DNA of 64,000 nucleotides from Paeniglutamicibacter gangotriensis Lz1y (lineage in GTDB: Bacteria; Actinomycetota; Actinomycetes; Actinomycetales; Micrococcaceae): NCBI RefSeq assembly GCF_000348945.1, contig NZ_AOCK01000005.1, forward strand, positions 275,448 through 339,447, in the 5' to 3' direction. Shown piece after piece: positions 15,909 to 25,104 of the stretch. Each line of letters starts with the position of its first letter. Position 1 is the first letter of the stretch. Position numbers and translations under genes: made by a program. The notes under the pieces were generated by a model, which saw nothing but the letters and a program-made list of their open reading frames with translations, was not told the DNA's origin and did not search any database.

Positions 15909-17216
15909 CTATCCCTTGATCGAAGTGATTTCGTTGGGAACCTCGGGCAGGGTCACCGTGCGCGCCACTTTTCCGGTTTTCAGGTCCACGAGGTGCAGGG
16001 CCTTGGTGGCCGGTTCGGTGATGTATGCGGTGTCCCCCGCTACGTGGATGCTCGGACGTGGCTGTTGCCAGTCAAGCGGTTCCTGCCAGGGGCCGACAAC
16101 GTCGACGGATGTCTTCTCCTTGCCGGACTTCACGTCGTAGATGTGCAGCTTGCCGTCGGTCCCCAGCACCAGCGCGTCGCCATCGGCACTGCGAGCCAGG
16201 GACCTAAAGGAGTAGCTGTAATCGATGTCCACCAGCTCCATGGAGTTGGTCGCGGTGTCGGTCAGTGAGAACACCTTGGGGCGTTCGAGTTCGGCGTCCT
16301 GGTCCTTTTTGTAGTCGCCGAGCACGACGCTCGAGGCTTCGGAGCCGGCTTGGTTCCCGATCCGGCCGTAGGCATCGGGCGAATCGACCTTGGAGACTTT
16401 TTCGTCCTTGATGACCAGGATGCCATCCTCGCAGCCGACCACCACGGCCTGGTCCGTGGCGACCGCCTCGCCGTGGATTCCTGGGCACTGGTTCGACTCG
16501 GCCACCGTGGTGCGCCGGTGTTGCGCATTGGGTGCCGAAAGCAGCTTGACGGTGTTACGCGTTTCCTCGTTTCCGTTGGTCACCAGCAGCTTCCCCTCCG
16601 AGACCGGGACTGCCACCCCATGGTGGGCCTCGGGCAACGCCACCACCTCAGTTGCAGGCAGCGCCGCATTGTCCAGCTTGTCCGATGCAAAGATGCTGAT
16701 CATTCCGGTGGCATCATCAAAGAGTGCGGTGCTTCCGGCGTGCACCACCGCGTGCCCGGGCTTCTGGGCAGGGAATACCAGATCAGTCAGCACGGGAACG
16801 CTGCGATAGTGGTGGGCGTGATCGCCGTGCGCCTCGGACCATGCTCCTGCGTCAAAGATCCGGAATCCCCCGGCGGTGGAGACCAGCGCTCTCCGTCCGT
16901 CGCCTGCGGGATTGACCCGGTTGAAGCCGGGTAGCGCGTGCTCGGAGACGACCCCACCATCGCGGGCATCCACCACCAGCAGACCTCCCTCATAGGTCAG
17001 CACCAGACGCGGCGTCGCGGCGCCGGCCTCTGACACCACCGGGACGCTAGGGATGGGCGCAGACCCGGACGCTGCCGGGACGGAACTATTCGAGGCGCAT
17101 CCGGCCATCAGCGTTCCGGCGGCCAGGACTGCCAGAGCGGGCAGGCCCATGCGCCAGCGGCGCATGGAGGATCGAGCGGGCGGATTGCGGGTGTTGGCAG
17201 TTTCTTTTGTGAGCAT
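15909..17216 (-). CDS. aztD: Zinc metallochaperone lipoprotein AztD
   Basis: Exported lipoprotein of 435 aa that folds as a beta-propeller and passes zinc to AztC-type binding proteins. The leader has a hydrophobic core and a lipobox ending L-M-A-G-C40. The His/Asp-rich metal loop diagnostic of AztD is present as EAHGDHAHHY (about 128-137). Repeated propeller blades follow (for example G-K-L-H-I-Y-D-V-K-S-G-K). A Zur-like box lies about 20 bases upstream of the ATG, consistent with induction under zinc shortage. The transporter genes aztABC are not in this window, so this copy is an orphan locally. Assignment rests on the metal loop, propeller repeats and operator together. Confidence 0.82.
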   Translation of the reverse strand: MLTKETANTRNPPARSSMRRWRMGLPALAVLAAGTLMAGCASNSSVPAASGSAPIPSVPVVSEAGAATPRLVLTYEGGLLVVDARDGGVVSEHALPGFNRVNPAGDGRRALVSTAGGFRIFDAGAWSEAHGDHAHHYRSVPVLTDLVFPAQKPGHAVVHAGSTALFDDATGMISIFASDKLDNAALPATEVVALPEAHHGVAVPVSEGKLLVTNGNEETRNTVKLLSAPNAQHRRTTVAESNQCPGIHGEAVATDQAVVVGCEDGILVIKDEKVSKVDSPDAYGRIGNQAGSEASSVVLGDYKKDQDAELERPKVFSLTDTATNSMELVDIDYSYSFRSLARSADGDALVLGTDGKLHIYDVKSGKEKTSVDVVGPWQEPLDWQQPRPSIHVAGDTAYITEPATKALHLVDLKTGKVARTVTLPEVPNEITSIKG

Positions 17217-17236
17217 GACGATAACACTAAGTTAAA

Positions 17237-17251
17237 TGAGAATCATTCGCA
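17237..17251. promoter_or_regulatory. Zur-like box upstream of aztD
   Basis: TGAGAATCATTCGCA resembles the actinobacterial Zur consensus (TGAAAATGATTTTCA): the TG...CA ends and central ATCATT are kept. It lies 20 bases upstream of the aztD start, where a bound repressor would block transcription. Confidence 0.65.
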
Positions 17252-17469
17252 ACAGCAGACAAGGCTCCTCGTCGCCCCTGCTCCTACCAACTCCGCGGGA
17301 AGCGTTCTCCCCGGGTGCACCGCCCCACCGCCCGCCCGGACAGTTTGGGTGAAACGTCAAATATCCCTTTCACTTGGCGTCGTCGCTCGGTAGTATCGAG
17401 CCCACGTGTCGCCGGCAGGTTGCATCGGCCCGGCAAACGCCACTGATCACTTGCTTGAGGGAGAACAAC

Positions 17470-19212
17470 GTGTCCAAGAAAATTCACCTGCGGCGCAATG
17501 CCCTGGTCGCGGCCGCAGCATTGACGCTGATGGCTTCCACGGCCCTCGGAGCGCCAGCCACCGCCGCACCGAATCCTAATGCCCCGGGGCAATCCAACAA
17601 GAACCAAAACCAGCCCACCACCACCATTGAACTGGTCGGCATCAACGACTTCCACGGACGCATCGAAGCCAACGGCGCCGAGGCCGGGGCCGCGGTGCTG
17701 GCCGGGGCAGTTAAGGAGTACAAGAGCAAAAACCGCAACACGCTTTTCGTCTCGGCCGGTGACAACATCGGCGCGTCCACCTTCACCTCCTTCTCACAGC
17801 AGGACAACCCGACCATCGACGCGCTCAAGGCCGCGGGACTCGACGCCTCTGCGGTGGGCAACCACGAATTCGACGGTGGATTCGATGACCTACTCAATCG
17901 CGTGATCCCACGCTATGGCGACGGAAACGCCGAGGCTGGCGCTGACTATGCACTCGGAGCCAACGTGTATGCCAAAGGGACCAAGACCCCTGCGCTGAAG
18001 GAATACACGCTGAAGAAGCTCAATGGGGTCACCGTCGGGCTGATTGGCACCGTAACCGACCAAACCGCCTCGCTTGTCACCCCCGCCGGTATCTCGGGCC
18101 TCGACTTCGGAGACCAGCTCGAGGCGGCAAACCGCGTCGCGGCACAATTGAGCGACGGCAAGAAGTCCAACGGCGAGGCCGATGTGATTGTGCTGCTGAC
18201 CCACGAGGGCTCATCCACCAGCGATTGCGCAGCCATTGGGGCCGAGGACACCTCTTACGGGGACCTGATCCGCGGTGCCACCGGGAAAATCGACGCGATT
18301 ATCTCCGGCCACACCCATGTGGGCTACTCCTGTTCCTACCCGGTGGACGGCTGGGCCGCGGGACTGGAACGCCCGGTGATGCAAGCGCACCAGTACGGAA
18401 CCACGCTGGACACCCTGAAAATATCGGTAGCCAAGAAGCACAAGAAGATTGTGGGTCTTGAAGGAGGGCTCGTCTCGCTGACCACCATTGCCTCGGATGG
18501 GACCACGGTGCCGCGCTTTACACCCGTACCCAAGGTGGCCACGATCGTCGAGGCCGCGCTCGCCCAGGCCGAGGTCGTGGGCGCAGAAGAAATCGGGGCC
18601 ATCAGCGCCGACATCACCCGCGGAGGAACCAACGGCTCCGACCGCGGCGTCGAGTCCACGCTGGGAAACCTGGTGGCAGACATGCATCTGTGGGCGACCT
18701 CCAACGAAGACTTCGGTGGAGCCCCCACGCAGATCGCTTTCATGAATCCCGGCGGCCTGCGTGCCGACCTGCTCTTTGGCACCGATGGCACCGTGACGTA
18801 CAAGGACGCTGCCTCGGTCCAACCCTTCGGGAACACGCTGTTCACCATGGACCTGACCGGTGCACAAATCAAGGCGGTACTCGAGGAACAGTGGCAACCC
18901 GAAGGCTCCAGTCGGTCCAAGCTGCACCTGGGCATCTCCGAGGGCTTCACGTATACCTATGATCCGGACGCCGCACGCGGGGCGCACATCACCTCAATGA
19001 GCTATCAGGATGAGCCCATCGCCGAGGAAACGGTGTTCCACATTGTCACCAACTCGTTCCTTGCCGCCGGGGGCGATAACTTCTTCACCTTCGCCGAGGG
19101 AACCAACGTCGCAGACTCGGGCCAGATCGATCTGGTCGCCGGCATCGAATACTTCCAGTCACACACCTTGGTGGATCCCGCACCGCTCGGCCGGGCGCAG
19201 ATCGACCAGTAA
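17470..19212 (+). CDS. Secreted 5'-nucleotidase / metallophosphoesterase (UshA-like)
   Basis: Exported enzyme of 580 aa that hydrolyses nucleotides or related phosphate esters. A Sec signal peptide (basic KKIHLRRN, hydrophobic core, A-P-A-T-A-A near residue 35) is followed by a Pro/Asn/Gln-rich linker. All five metallophosphoesterase blocks are visible: INDFHGR, SAGDNIGAS, GNHEFD, LLTHEG and SGHTH. The second half is the 5'-nucleotidase C-terminal domain (N-P-G-G-L-R-A-D, then F-G-N-T-L). The GTG at 17470 was chosen for GAGGGAG upstream and because it opens directly into the signal peptide. There is no wall-anchor motif, so it is probably released. It is monocistronic, with a long hairpin after the stop. 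Confidence 0.92.
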   Translation: MSKKIHLRRNALVAAAALTLMASTALGAPATAAPNPNAPGQSNKNQNQPTTTIELVGINDFHGRIEANGAEAGAAVLAGAVKEYKSKNRNTLFVSAGDNIGASTFTSFSQQDNPTIDALKAAGLDASAVGNHEFDGGFDDLLNRVIPRYGDGNAEAGADYALGANVYAKGTKTPALKEYTLKKLNGVTVGLIGTVTDQTASLVTPAGISGLDFGDQLEAANRVAAQLSDGKKSNGEADVIVLLTHEGSSTSDCAAIGAEDTSYGDLIRGATGKIDAIISGHTHVGYSCSYPVDGWAAGLERPVMQAHQYGTTLDTLKISVAKKHKKIVGLEGGLVSLTTIASDGTTVPRFTPVPKVATIVEAALAQAEVVGAEEIGAISADITRGGTNGSDRGVESTLGNLVADMHLWATSNEDFGGAPTQIAFMNPGGLRADLLFGTDGTVTYKDAASVQPFGNTLFTMDLTGAQIKAVLEEQWQPEGSSRSKLHLGISEGFTYTYDPDAARGAHITSMSYQDEPIAEETVFHIVTNSFLAAGGDNFFTFAEGTNVADSGQIDLVAGIEYFQSHTLVDPAPLGRAQIDQ

Positions 19213-19216
19213 CGCC

Positions 19217-19272
19217 GCACTAAATAAGCGGCCTTCAGGTTCCTCCGAACCCGAAGGCCGCTTATTTAGTGC
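19217..19272. terminator. 56-base hairpin after the 5'-nucleotidase gene
   Basis: A perfect 20-bp stem (19217-19236 with 19253-19272, GCACTAAATAAGCGGCCTTC) is extended by one mismatch and five further pairs around a CTCC loop. No T-run follows, but the AT-rich base and the position five bases after the stop suggest a terminator or a 3' stability element. Confidence 0.75.
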
Positions 19273-19783
19273 CCCAGGTCAATCGTCCCCACAGACATTC
19301 CCTCGCACCTCGTCGCGGGTACATCGCGGCCCCGGCTCCGATTCCTTTTTTATGACAGCTTGGCGTCATAATAGGACTGTTGCAAATTTCCACCATTGGC
19401 GTCGTTTCCCGGGACCAGGGCCGTTCGGCCCGTCACCGACGACGCACCAGAGTCCACCAGACTCCAGGTCAATGACTGCGGCATGGTCTTGATCCAGTTA
19501 GAACACCCGCCGGGAAGCCATCTGTGCATCAGCAACGCTGTGTCTTGGGACACGCAAGAGTAAGGCCACTCGATCCATCATCTGTGGCTCACGACCCCGG
19601 ATTCGCGCCCCCGCACCACCTGCGCTATGCCACCCCGATCCCCAAAGAACCTGCCCGCAACGGGCCTTGGCCGCACGGGGCGGACGGTAGCAATACAGCA
19701 TCGCCGGCCACCGGCGCAAGGAGCGGGTCGGTACCTGTGACCCGGGTCGCATCAAGGCCCCTGGGTGGTGTTGCGTGACACCC
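19273..19783. other. Intergenic region, no gene seen
   Basis: About 510 bases between the 5'-nucleotidase hairpin and the amino acid permease. No credible coding frame or RNA structure was recognised. It must contain the permease promoter. Confidence 0.5.
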
Positions 19784-21337
19784 ATGAGCAGAACTTCCGT
19801 AGAACCCCAACCCGCTGCAATGGCGCATCGGGCGGCCTCCCAAACCGCCAAAACCGGAGCGGGCACCAAGCCGCCCGACAACGAACTCAAGCGCGGGCTC
19901 AGCGGACGCCACCTGCAGATGATCGCCATCGGCGGGGCCATCGGAACCGGGCTATTTGTAGCCTCGGGCGGCACGATTTCGCAGGCCGGCCCCGGTGGAG
20001 CACTGGTCGCCTACGCACTGGTCGGCCTGATGGTGTTCCTGCTGATGCAGTCCCTGGGCGAGATGGCTGCCAAGATCCCCGTCGCCGGATCCTTCCAGAC
20101 CTTCGCCACCCGCTTCGTCTCGCCCTCCTTCGGATTCGCGATCGGCTGGAACTACTGGTTCAACTGGGCCATCACGGTGGCCGCCGAACTGGTCGCCGCA
20201 GGGATCATCATGGACTTCTGGTTCCCTTCAGTGCCCGGCTGGGTCTGGGCCGGGGTATTCCTGGTTGTGCTCACCGCGCTGAACGCACTCTCAGCCAAGT
20301 CCTTCGGCGAGTCCGAGTTTTGGCTCTCGCTGATCAAGGTCGCGGCAGTGGTGCTGTTCCTGATCGCCGGGGTGCTGATGATCTTCGGCATCCTCGGGGA
20401 CAATTCCCCGGGAATGAGCAATTGGCAGAACCGTGAGGATGTGTTCCACGGCGGTTGGATTTCGATCATTTCGGTGTTCATGATCGCCGGGTTCTCCTTC
20501 CAGGGCACGGAGCTGGTCGGCGTTGCAGCTGGCGAAGCCAAGAACCCGAGGCGCGAGGTGCCCCGGGCCATCCGCTCGGTCTTTTGGCGCATCAAGATCT
20601 TCTACATCGGCGCCATCTTCATCATTGGCTGCCTGGTTCCCTTTACCGACCCGAGCTTGCTGGCCTCCGGCGAAGCCGACGTCGCGGCTTCCCCGTTCAC
20701 CCTGGTCTTTTCACGGGCGGGCATCGCTTTTGCCGCCGCCCTGATGAACGCCGTCATCCTCACCGCGATCCTGTCCGCGGGAAACTCCGGGCTCTATGCC
20801 TCAACGCGCATGCTTTATTCCATGGCCCACGACGGCAAAGCGCCGAAGATCTTCGGCCGCACCAACTCGCGTGGCGTACCGATCCCGGCACTGCTGGCCA
20901 CCGCCGCGGTGGGACTCTTCGGCTTCCTCTCGGCCATCGTCGGCCAGGGCGCCGCCTATGCCTGGCTGCTGAATGTTTCGGGCCTGTGCGGCTTCATTGT
21001 CTGGGCGGGTATCGCCGTGTCGCACTACCGCTTCCGGAGAGGTTTCCTGGCCCAAGGCAACACTGTCGATGACCTGCCATACCGCGCCTCGTTCTTCCCC
21101 ATCGGCCCGCTGCTGGCCTTCGCGGTGTTGATCCTAGTGATTGCCGGGCAGAACTATGAGGCGGTGCTGGCCGGACGGGGCATGGAGGTGCTCTCCTCCT
21201 ACATTGGCCTACCGATTTTCCTGGGCCTGTGGCTCATCCACCGACTCGTCACCAAGTCCAAGGTGGTCCCGCTATTGGAGATGGATCTCTCCGCCCCGGC
21301 GGACATCGAGGACGAACTCGCCGACCAGCAACGCTGA
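19784..21337 (+). CDS. APC-family amino acid permease
   Basis: Membrane amino acid:proton symporter of the APC superfamily (AAT subfamily), about 517 aa with 12 membrane helices. The subfamily signature is clear: L-S-G-R-H-L-Q-M-I-A-I-G-G-A-I-G-T-G-L-F-V near residues 39-59, G-E-M-A-A-K-I-P-V-A-G-S-F, and F-Q-G-T-E-L-V-G-V-A-A-G-E-A-K-N-P-R. The last of these resembles basic amino acid permeases such as LysP. A soluble N-terminal tail of about 35 residues precedes the first helix. The start is uncertain: GTG 19775 and ATG 19784 are in frame and neither has a strong ribosome site. Substrate is inferred only as an amino acid, perhaps lysine. It is convergent with the CynX-type gene, only 17 bases apart. 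Confidence 0.88.
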   Translation: MSRTSVEPQPAAMAHRAASQTAKTGAGTKPPDNELKRGLSGRHLQMIAIGGAIGTGLFVASGGTISQAGPGGALVAYALVGLMVFLLMQSLGEMAAKIPVAGSFQTFATRFVSPSFGFAIGWNYWFNWAITVAAELVAAGIIMDFWFPSVPGWVWAGVFLVVLTALNALSAKSFGESEFWLSLIKVAAVVLFLIAGVLMIFGILGDNSPGMSNWQNREDVFHGGWISIISVFMIAGFSFQGTELVGVAAGEAKNPRREVPRAIRSVFWRIKIFYIGAIFIIGCLVPFTDPSLLASGEADVAASPFTLVFSRAGIAFAAALMNAVILTAILSAGNSGLYASTRMLYSMAHDGKAPKIFGRTNSRGVPIPALLATAAVGLFGFLSAIVGQGAAYAWLLNVSGLCGFIVWAGIAVSHYRFRRGFLAQGNTVDDLPYRASFFPIGPLLAFAVLILVIAGQNYEAVLAGRGMEVLSSYIGLPIFLGLWLIHRLVTKSKVVPLLEMDLSAPADIEDELADQQR

Positions 21338-21354
21338 GCCGCGTTGCCGGCGCC

Positions 21355-22578
21355 CTATCCCACGCGTTGGGGTGTGGTGCGTCGGTAGCCGCTGGCAGCA
21401 AGGCCCAGGCACAGCTGGATGCCGGCCACCACGATTAGCAGCACCAGTGGCACGCTCCAGCCGCCGGTGACCGCGTACAGCAGTCCCATGCCGAAGGGGC
21501 CGATGGTGGCCACCAGATACCCGACGGACTGGGCCAGGGTACTCATCGCGGTGGTTTCCTCGGGCGTCTCGCCGCTGTGGGAGATCACCAGCAGTACCAA
21601 CGGGAAGATTGAAAATCCGATGCCCAGCGTGATAGCGCACAGCCAGGCCAGGGACAGCGGTAGCACCAGCATTCCCACCAGTCCGGCGGCAACCGCCACC
21701 GAACACATGGTGAAGGCCCCGCGCAGCATCCCGTGCCTGTTGACCAGCCATAGCGAGAACATCGTCGCGGGGATCGTCACCGCCTGCATCACCCCCAGCA
21801 TGAAGCCGGCATCGGTGGCATTCATCGAACGCGATATCAGGATGCTGGGCATCCAGCTCATCATGGAATATGCCATCAGTGATTGGACCGTGAACAGCCC
21901 GGTGATGACCATCCCGCGTTTGGTCTTGATCAGCGCCAGCGGATTGATGCTGGCAGGCTTCGGGCCGGTGTCTTCTCCGGAACGTGCCATGAGCAAAAAC
22001 GGCAGGAATGCCAAGGCCGCGGCAAACGCCAGGAAACTCCAGGTGGCCAGCCCGATCGTCGGGGATCCCGCGGCCAGGGCCAGCGGGACGCTCAGTGCCG
22101 AGGCCGCTGTGGCACCCACCGACATGGTGATCGTATACAGGCCTGTCATCAACGAAATCCGGTCGGCGAAATTCTGCCGGATAAATGAGGGCATCGCCAC
22201 GTTGCACAGGGCGATGCCGCACATCGCCGCGACGGTTCCGGCCAGCAACGCCCAGGTGGTGGGCAGCCCGCGCAGCGCCAATCCTGCGCCCAGCACCACC
22301 AGGGCCAGCAGCATGGTTCCGCCCAGTCCCAGACGCCGGGCTATCCACGCCGTGGACATGCCGGCCACGGCAAAGACCAGGGTGGGGATGGAGGGCAGCA
22401 GAGCGGCCACCAGCGGCCCGTAGCCCAAGAACTCCTGCAGGTCCACGAACAGCGGCGAAGCACTGGTGATCCCTGCCCGCAGGTTCATGCCCACCAGCAC
22501 CACCGCCAGGATCGAGAGCACCATGAATCCACGCGGAAGTGGACGCGGTGGTGGCAGGGGAATCTCAGGGTGGGACAT
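21355..22578 (-). CDS. MFS transporter, CynX/NimT type
   Basis: Membrane protein of 407 aa with 12 helices, in the cyanate/2-nitroimidazole (CynX/NimT) branch of the major facilitator superfamily. The branch motif near the N-terminus is readable (NLRAGITSASPL, with L-P-S-I-P-T-L-V-F-A following). The mid-protein linker after helix 6 is short (R-S-G-E-D-T-G-P-K-P). ATG 22578 is used; a GTG two codons earlier is possible. No cyanase gene accompanies it, so cyanate is not implied. Members are often drug or small-organic-anion exporters. It is divergent from the DUF1304 gene across about 160 bases. Confidence 0.85.
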   Translation of the reverse strand: MSHPEIPLPPPRPLPRGFMVLSILAVVLVGMNLRAGITSASPLFVDLQEFLGYGPLVAALLPSIPTLVFAVAGMSTAWIARRLGLGGTMLLALVVLGAGLALRGLPTTWALLAGTVAAMCGIALCNVAMPSFIRQNFADRISLMTGLYTITMSVGATAASALSVPLALAAGSPTIGLATWSFLAFAAALAFLPFLLMARSGEDTGPKPASINPLALIKTKRGMVITGLFTVQSLMAYSMMSWMPSILISRSMNATDAGFMLGVMQAVTIPATMFSLWLVNRHGMLRGAFTMCSVAVAAGLVGMLVLPLSLAWLCAITLGIGFSIFPLVLLVISHSGETPEETTAMSTLAQSVGYLVATIGPFGMGLLYAVTGGWSVPLVLLIVVAGIQLCLGLAASGYRRTTPQRVG

Positions 22579-22739
22579 GATCACAGGTTACGGTGTCCCT
22601 TGTCTATGGAGCTAATGGCCTCTTCACGACCGGTAACCCTGCCCGGGAGCCCAGCGCACAACTGCGCCATGCCACCTTTATCATGGGAAAAGACCCCGAG
22701 TTTTGGAACGGGGCGCTCCTCCGAAAAGGATGTATTTGC

Positions 22740-23129
22740 ATGTTGCTGCTCACCATGATTTTCGGAGGATTGGCCGCCGCCATTCATATTTACATCTTTG
22801 TCTTGGAATCGGCGGCCTGGGACCGTGCTTCCACACGCAAGGCCTTCGGGATCCGTTCCGATGCCGAGGCCGCCGCCACTAGGCCGTTGGCCTTCAACCA
22901 GGGTTTTTACAACCTATTTCTGGCGATCTTGGTGGGGCTGGGCATGGTCCTCTTTTTGGCGGGAAGCTCCGTGGCCGGGGCGACGCTGTTCTTTGCCGGG
23001 ACCGGATCGATGTGTGCCGCCGCTCTGGTGCTGCTGTTTTCCTCGCCCCAGCTGGCCCGGGCCGCCTTCACCCAACTGGCGGCCCCCGCTGTGGGAATCA
23101 TTTTGGGCTTATTCGCCTTGACCTCTTGA
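22740..23129 (+). CDS. DUF1304 membrane protein
   Basis: Integral membrane protein of 129 aa with four predicted helices, matching DUF1304 proteins in length and in the conserved opening (H-I-Y-I-F-V-L-E-S, then N-Q-G-F-Y-N-L-F-L-A). ATG 22740 follows GAAAAGGA by nine bases; a longer in-frame start at 22683 adds a non-conserved segment. The family has no established function. It is followed 41 bases later by the oxidoreductase gene on the same strand, so the two may share a transcript. Confidence 0.85.
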   Translation: MLLLTMIFGGLAAAIHIYIFVLESAAWDRASTRKAFGIRSDAEAAATRPLAFNQGFYNLFLAILVGLGMVLFLAGSSVAGATLFFAGTGSMCAAALVLLFSSPQLARAAFTQLAAPAVGIILGLFALTS

Positions 23130-23170
23130 TGAGGGGCGTTGTCCTTCGAGACGTCAGGAGTACACCACAT

Positions 23171-24181
23171 ATGTCAGATTCCATGAGTACAGAAATCCGA
23201 TTGGCCAGCCGTCCCACGGGCTGGCCGACACCAGACAACTTTGAAACAGCAGTCATCTCCTTGCCGGAGCTGGCCGAGGGCGAGGTGCGAGTCGCCAACG
23301 AATTCCTCTCCGTGGATCCCTATATGCGCGGACGCATGAATGATGCCAAGTCCTACGCTGAGCCCTATGCGCTCGGCGAGGTCATGACCGGCGCGGCGGT
23401 GGGCCGCGTCATCGAGTCGCGGACCGCGGAGATCTCCGTGGGAGACGCGGTGCTTCACCACTTGGGTTGGCGTTCGGTCTCCCAGGGACCTGCCGCATCA
23501 TTCCGCGTGGTCCAGGACATCTCCGGGGTGCCGTTGTCGGCCTACTTGGGAATCCTGGGCATGACGGCCTACACCGCGTATGTCGGTCTGCTGGAAATCG
23601 CCGGCCTGAAGGAAGGCGACAACGTCTTCGTCTCCGGTGCGGCCGGGGCAGTGGGCAGCGCCGCCGGGCAGATCGCCCGCCTCAAGGGAGCCTCCCGGGT
23701 CATCGGCTCCGCGGGTACCGCCGAGAAGGTCGAACAGCTGAAGGGTAAGTACGGCTTTGCTGCGGCGTTCAACTACAAGGACGCCCCGGTGCGCGAACAA
23801 CTACGCGCGGCGGCACCGGAGGGCATCGATGTGTACTTCGACAATGTCGGCGGCGAGCACCTCGAGGCAGCACTGGATGTCTTCAACCGTGGCGGACGGG
23901 CGGCACTGTGCGGGGCGATTTCTTCCTACAACTCCACCGAGGCACCGGTGGGTCCGCGGAACATGGCCAACATGATTACCCAAGGGCTCAGCTTGAAGGG
24001 TTTCACCGTCGGGTTCTACCCGGAGCTGCACGAGGCCTTCATCAATGACATGTCCCGGTGGTTGGATTCCGGCGAGATCGTTTTCGAGGAAACGGTCATC
24101 GAGGGGCTGGAAAACTCCGTCCATGGTTTCTTGGAACTGATGCGCGGTGCCAACACCGGAAAAATGGTTATCAAACTCTAA
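23171..24181 (+). CDS. NADP-dependent oxidoreductase, zinc-independent MDR family
   Basis: Cytosolic medium-chain dehydrogenase/reductase of 336 aa in the CurA/leukotriene-B4-12-hydroxydehydrogenase group, which reduces activated carbon-carbon double bonds with NADPH. Diagnostic segments are L-S-V-D-P-Y-M-R-G-R-M, G-M-T-A-Y-T-A-Y, the nucleotide-binding VSGAAGAVGSAAGQIA and Y-F-D-N-V-G-G-E. No catalytic zinc ligands are present, as expected for this group. ATG 23171 follows AGGAG at about ten bases; a second ATG at 23183 is possible. A role in detoxifying reactive enones or aldehydes is likely but generic. Confidence 0.9.
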   Translation: MSDSMSTEIRLASRPTGWPTPDNFETAVISLPELAEGEVRVANEFLSVDPYMRGRMNDAKSYAEPYALGEVMTGAAVGRVIESRTAEISVGDAVLHHLGWRSVSQGPAASFRVVQDISGVPLSAYLGILGMTAYTAYVGLLEIAGLKEGDNVFVSGAAGAVGSAAGQIARLKGASRVIGSAGTAEKVEQLKGKYGFAAAFNYKDAPVREQLRAAAPEGIDVYFDNVGGEHLEAALDVFNRGGRAALCGAISSYNSTEAPVGPRNMANMITQGLSLKGFTVGFYPELHEAFINDMSRWLDSGEIVFEETVIEGLENSVHGFLELMRGANTGKMVIKL

Positions 24182-24200
24182 CCAGTGGCGTGCAGGGGGC

Positions 24201-24935
24201 CTAGAGCTGTCGCGATTCGGTGTAGAACCATTCGATATGTTCGCGCAGCAGCGTGGCCGCCGATGCCCCGTCGCCGGCAGCGACCGCCTGGTGGATCGAA
24301 TGGTGCTGGGTGCGAAGCACCTGGGAAATATTCTGCCAGGCGTCGTCGCTGGTCACCGATTCGCTGACGTAATCGCTGATCGACAGCCGCAGGGATTCCA
24401 TCATGGCTTCGATCACCGCGTTGCCGGCCAGCGAGGAGAGCAGCACGTGGAATTGCGCATCGAGGTCGTGGAATTCTTCGCGGTCCAGCCCGGGATCGTC
24501 CATGGTCGTGAGCAGGTCTGCGGTTTGGCGCAGCACCGTATCGCTGCGCACCGGATCGCTGGATAGGTCCGCCGAGCTCGCGGCCCAGGTCTCCAGCAGG
24601 ATGCGGGACTCGACGATGTCGGCGACAGATAGCTGGCGCGATGCCACATGCAGTCGCAGGGTCGCCGAGAGCCCGATGGCAGGCTCTGAGATGACCACGG
24701 CGCCGGAGTTTGGTCCTGATCCGGCGGAGGTGCGCACCATGCCCATGGCGTCCAGGATGCGGATGGCGTCTCTGACCGAGGCCCGGGAGATGCCGTGGGT
24801 TTCAGCCAGGGCTCGCTCCCCGGGCAGTTGGTCACCGATCTTGATCTTGCCGGAGCGCAGGTCGGTTTCGATGCTTTTGAGCACCGTTTCATAGGCCCGC
24901 ACCGGCTGCGGTGCATTCCGTGCTTTGCTGTTCAA
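24201..24935 (-). CDS. lldR: GntR/FadR-family regulator of lactate utilisation
   Basis: DNA-binding regulator of 244 aa. An N-terminal GntR winged helix (G-D-Q-L-P-G-E-R-A-L-A-E, then ISRASVRDAIRILDAMGMV) is followed by an all-helical FCD ligand domain with the metal/ligand pattern D-x3-H (D-L-D-A-Q-F-H) and later histidines (H-H-S-I-H). It sits downstream of the lactate permease on the same strand. Three copies of its expected operator pattern lie between lldP and lutA, so it is assigned as LldR, a repressor relieved by L-lactate. The start is TTG with GGGGAAG eight bases upstream; a nearby ATG is out of frame. Ligand is inferred from the regulon. Confidence 0.87.
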   Translation of the reverse strand: MNSKARNAPQPVRAYETVLKSIETDLRSGKIKIGDQLPGERALAETHGISRASVRDAIRILDAMGMVRTSAGSGPNSGAVVISEPAIGLSATLRLHVASRQLSVADIVESRILLETWAASSADLSSDPVRSDTVLRQTADLLTTMDDPGLDREEFHDLDAQFHVLLSSLAGNAVIEAMMESLRLSISDYVSESVTSDDAWQNISQVLRTQHHSIHQAVAAGDGASAATLLREHIEWFYTESRQL

Positions 24936-25022
24936 TGCTTTGCTTCCCCATGGTCAATGTTCATGTTTGGCCTGTGGCCACACAACGAATCAATCAATCC
25001 TAATGGGTGGCGGCCCGGCCCG

Positions 25023-25066
25023 CGGCCCCGTTTGGGGCAAGGAATCCTTGCCCCCTCACGGGGCCG
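25023..25066. terminator. Nested hairpin between lldP and lldR
   Basis: Outer arms CGGCCCCGT/ACGGGGCCG (25023-25031, 25058-25066) enclose an inner stem GGGGCAAGG/CCTTGCCCC (25034-25042, 25046-25054). It lies downstream of lldP on the minus strand with no T-run, so it may attenuate rather than fully stop read-through into lldR. Confidence 0.6.
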
Positions 25067-25104
25067 CCTATCCACCAACGGCTTGAGCCGACGCCGGGTC
25101 CGGG

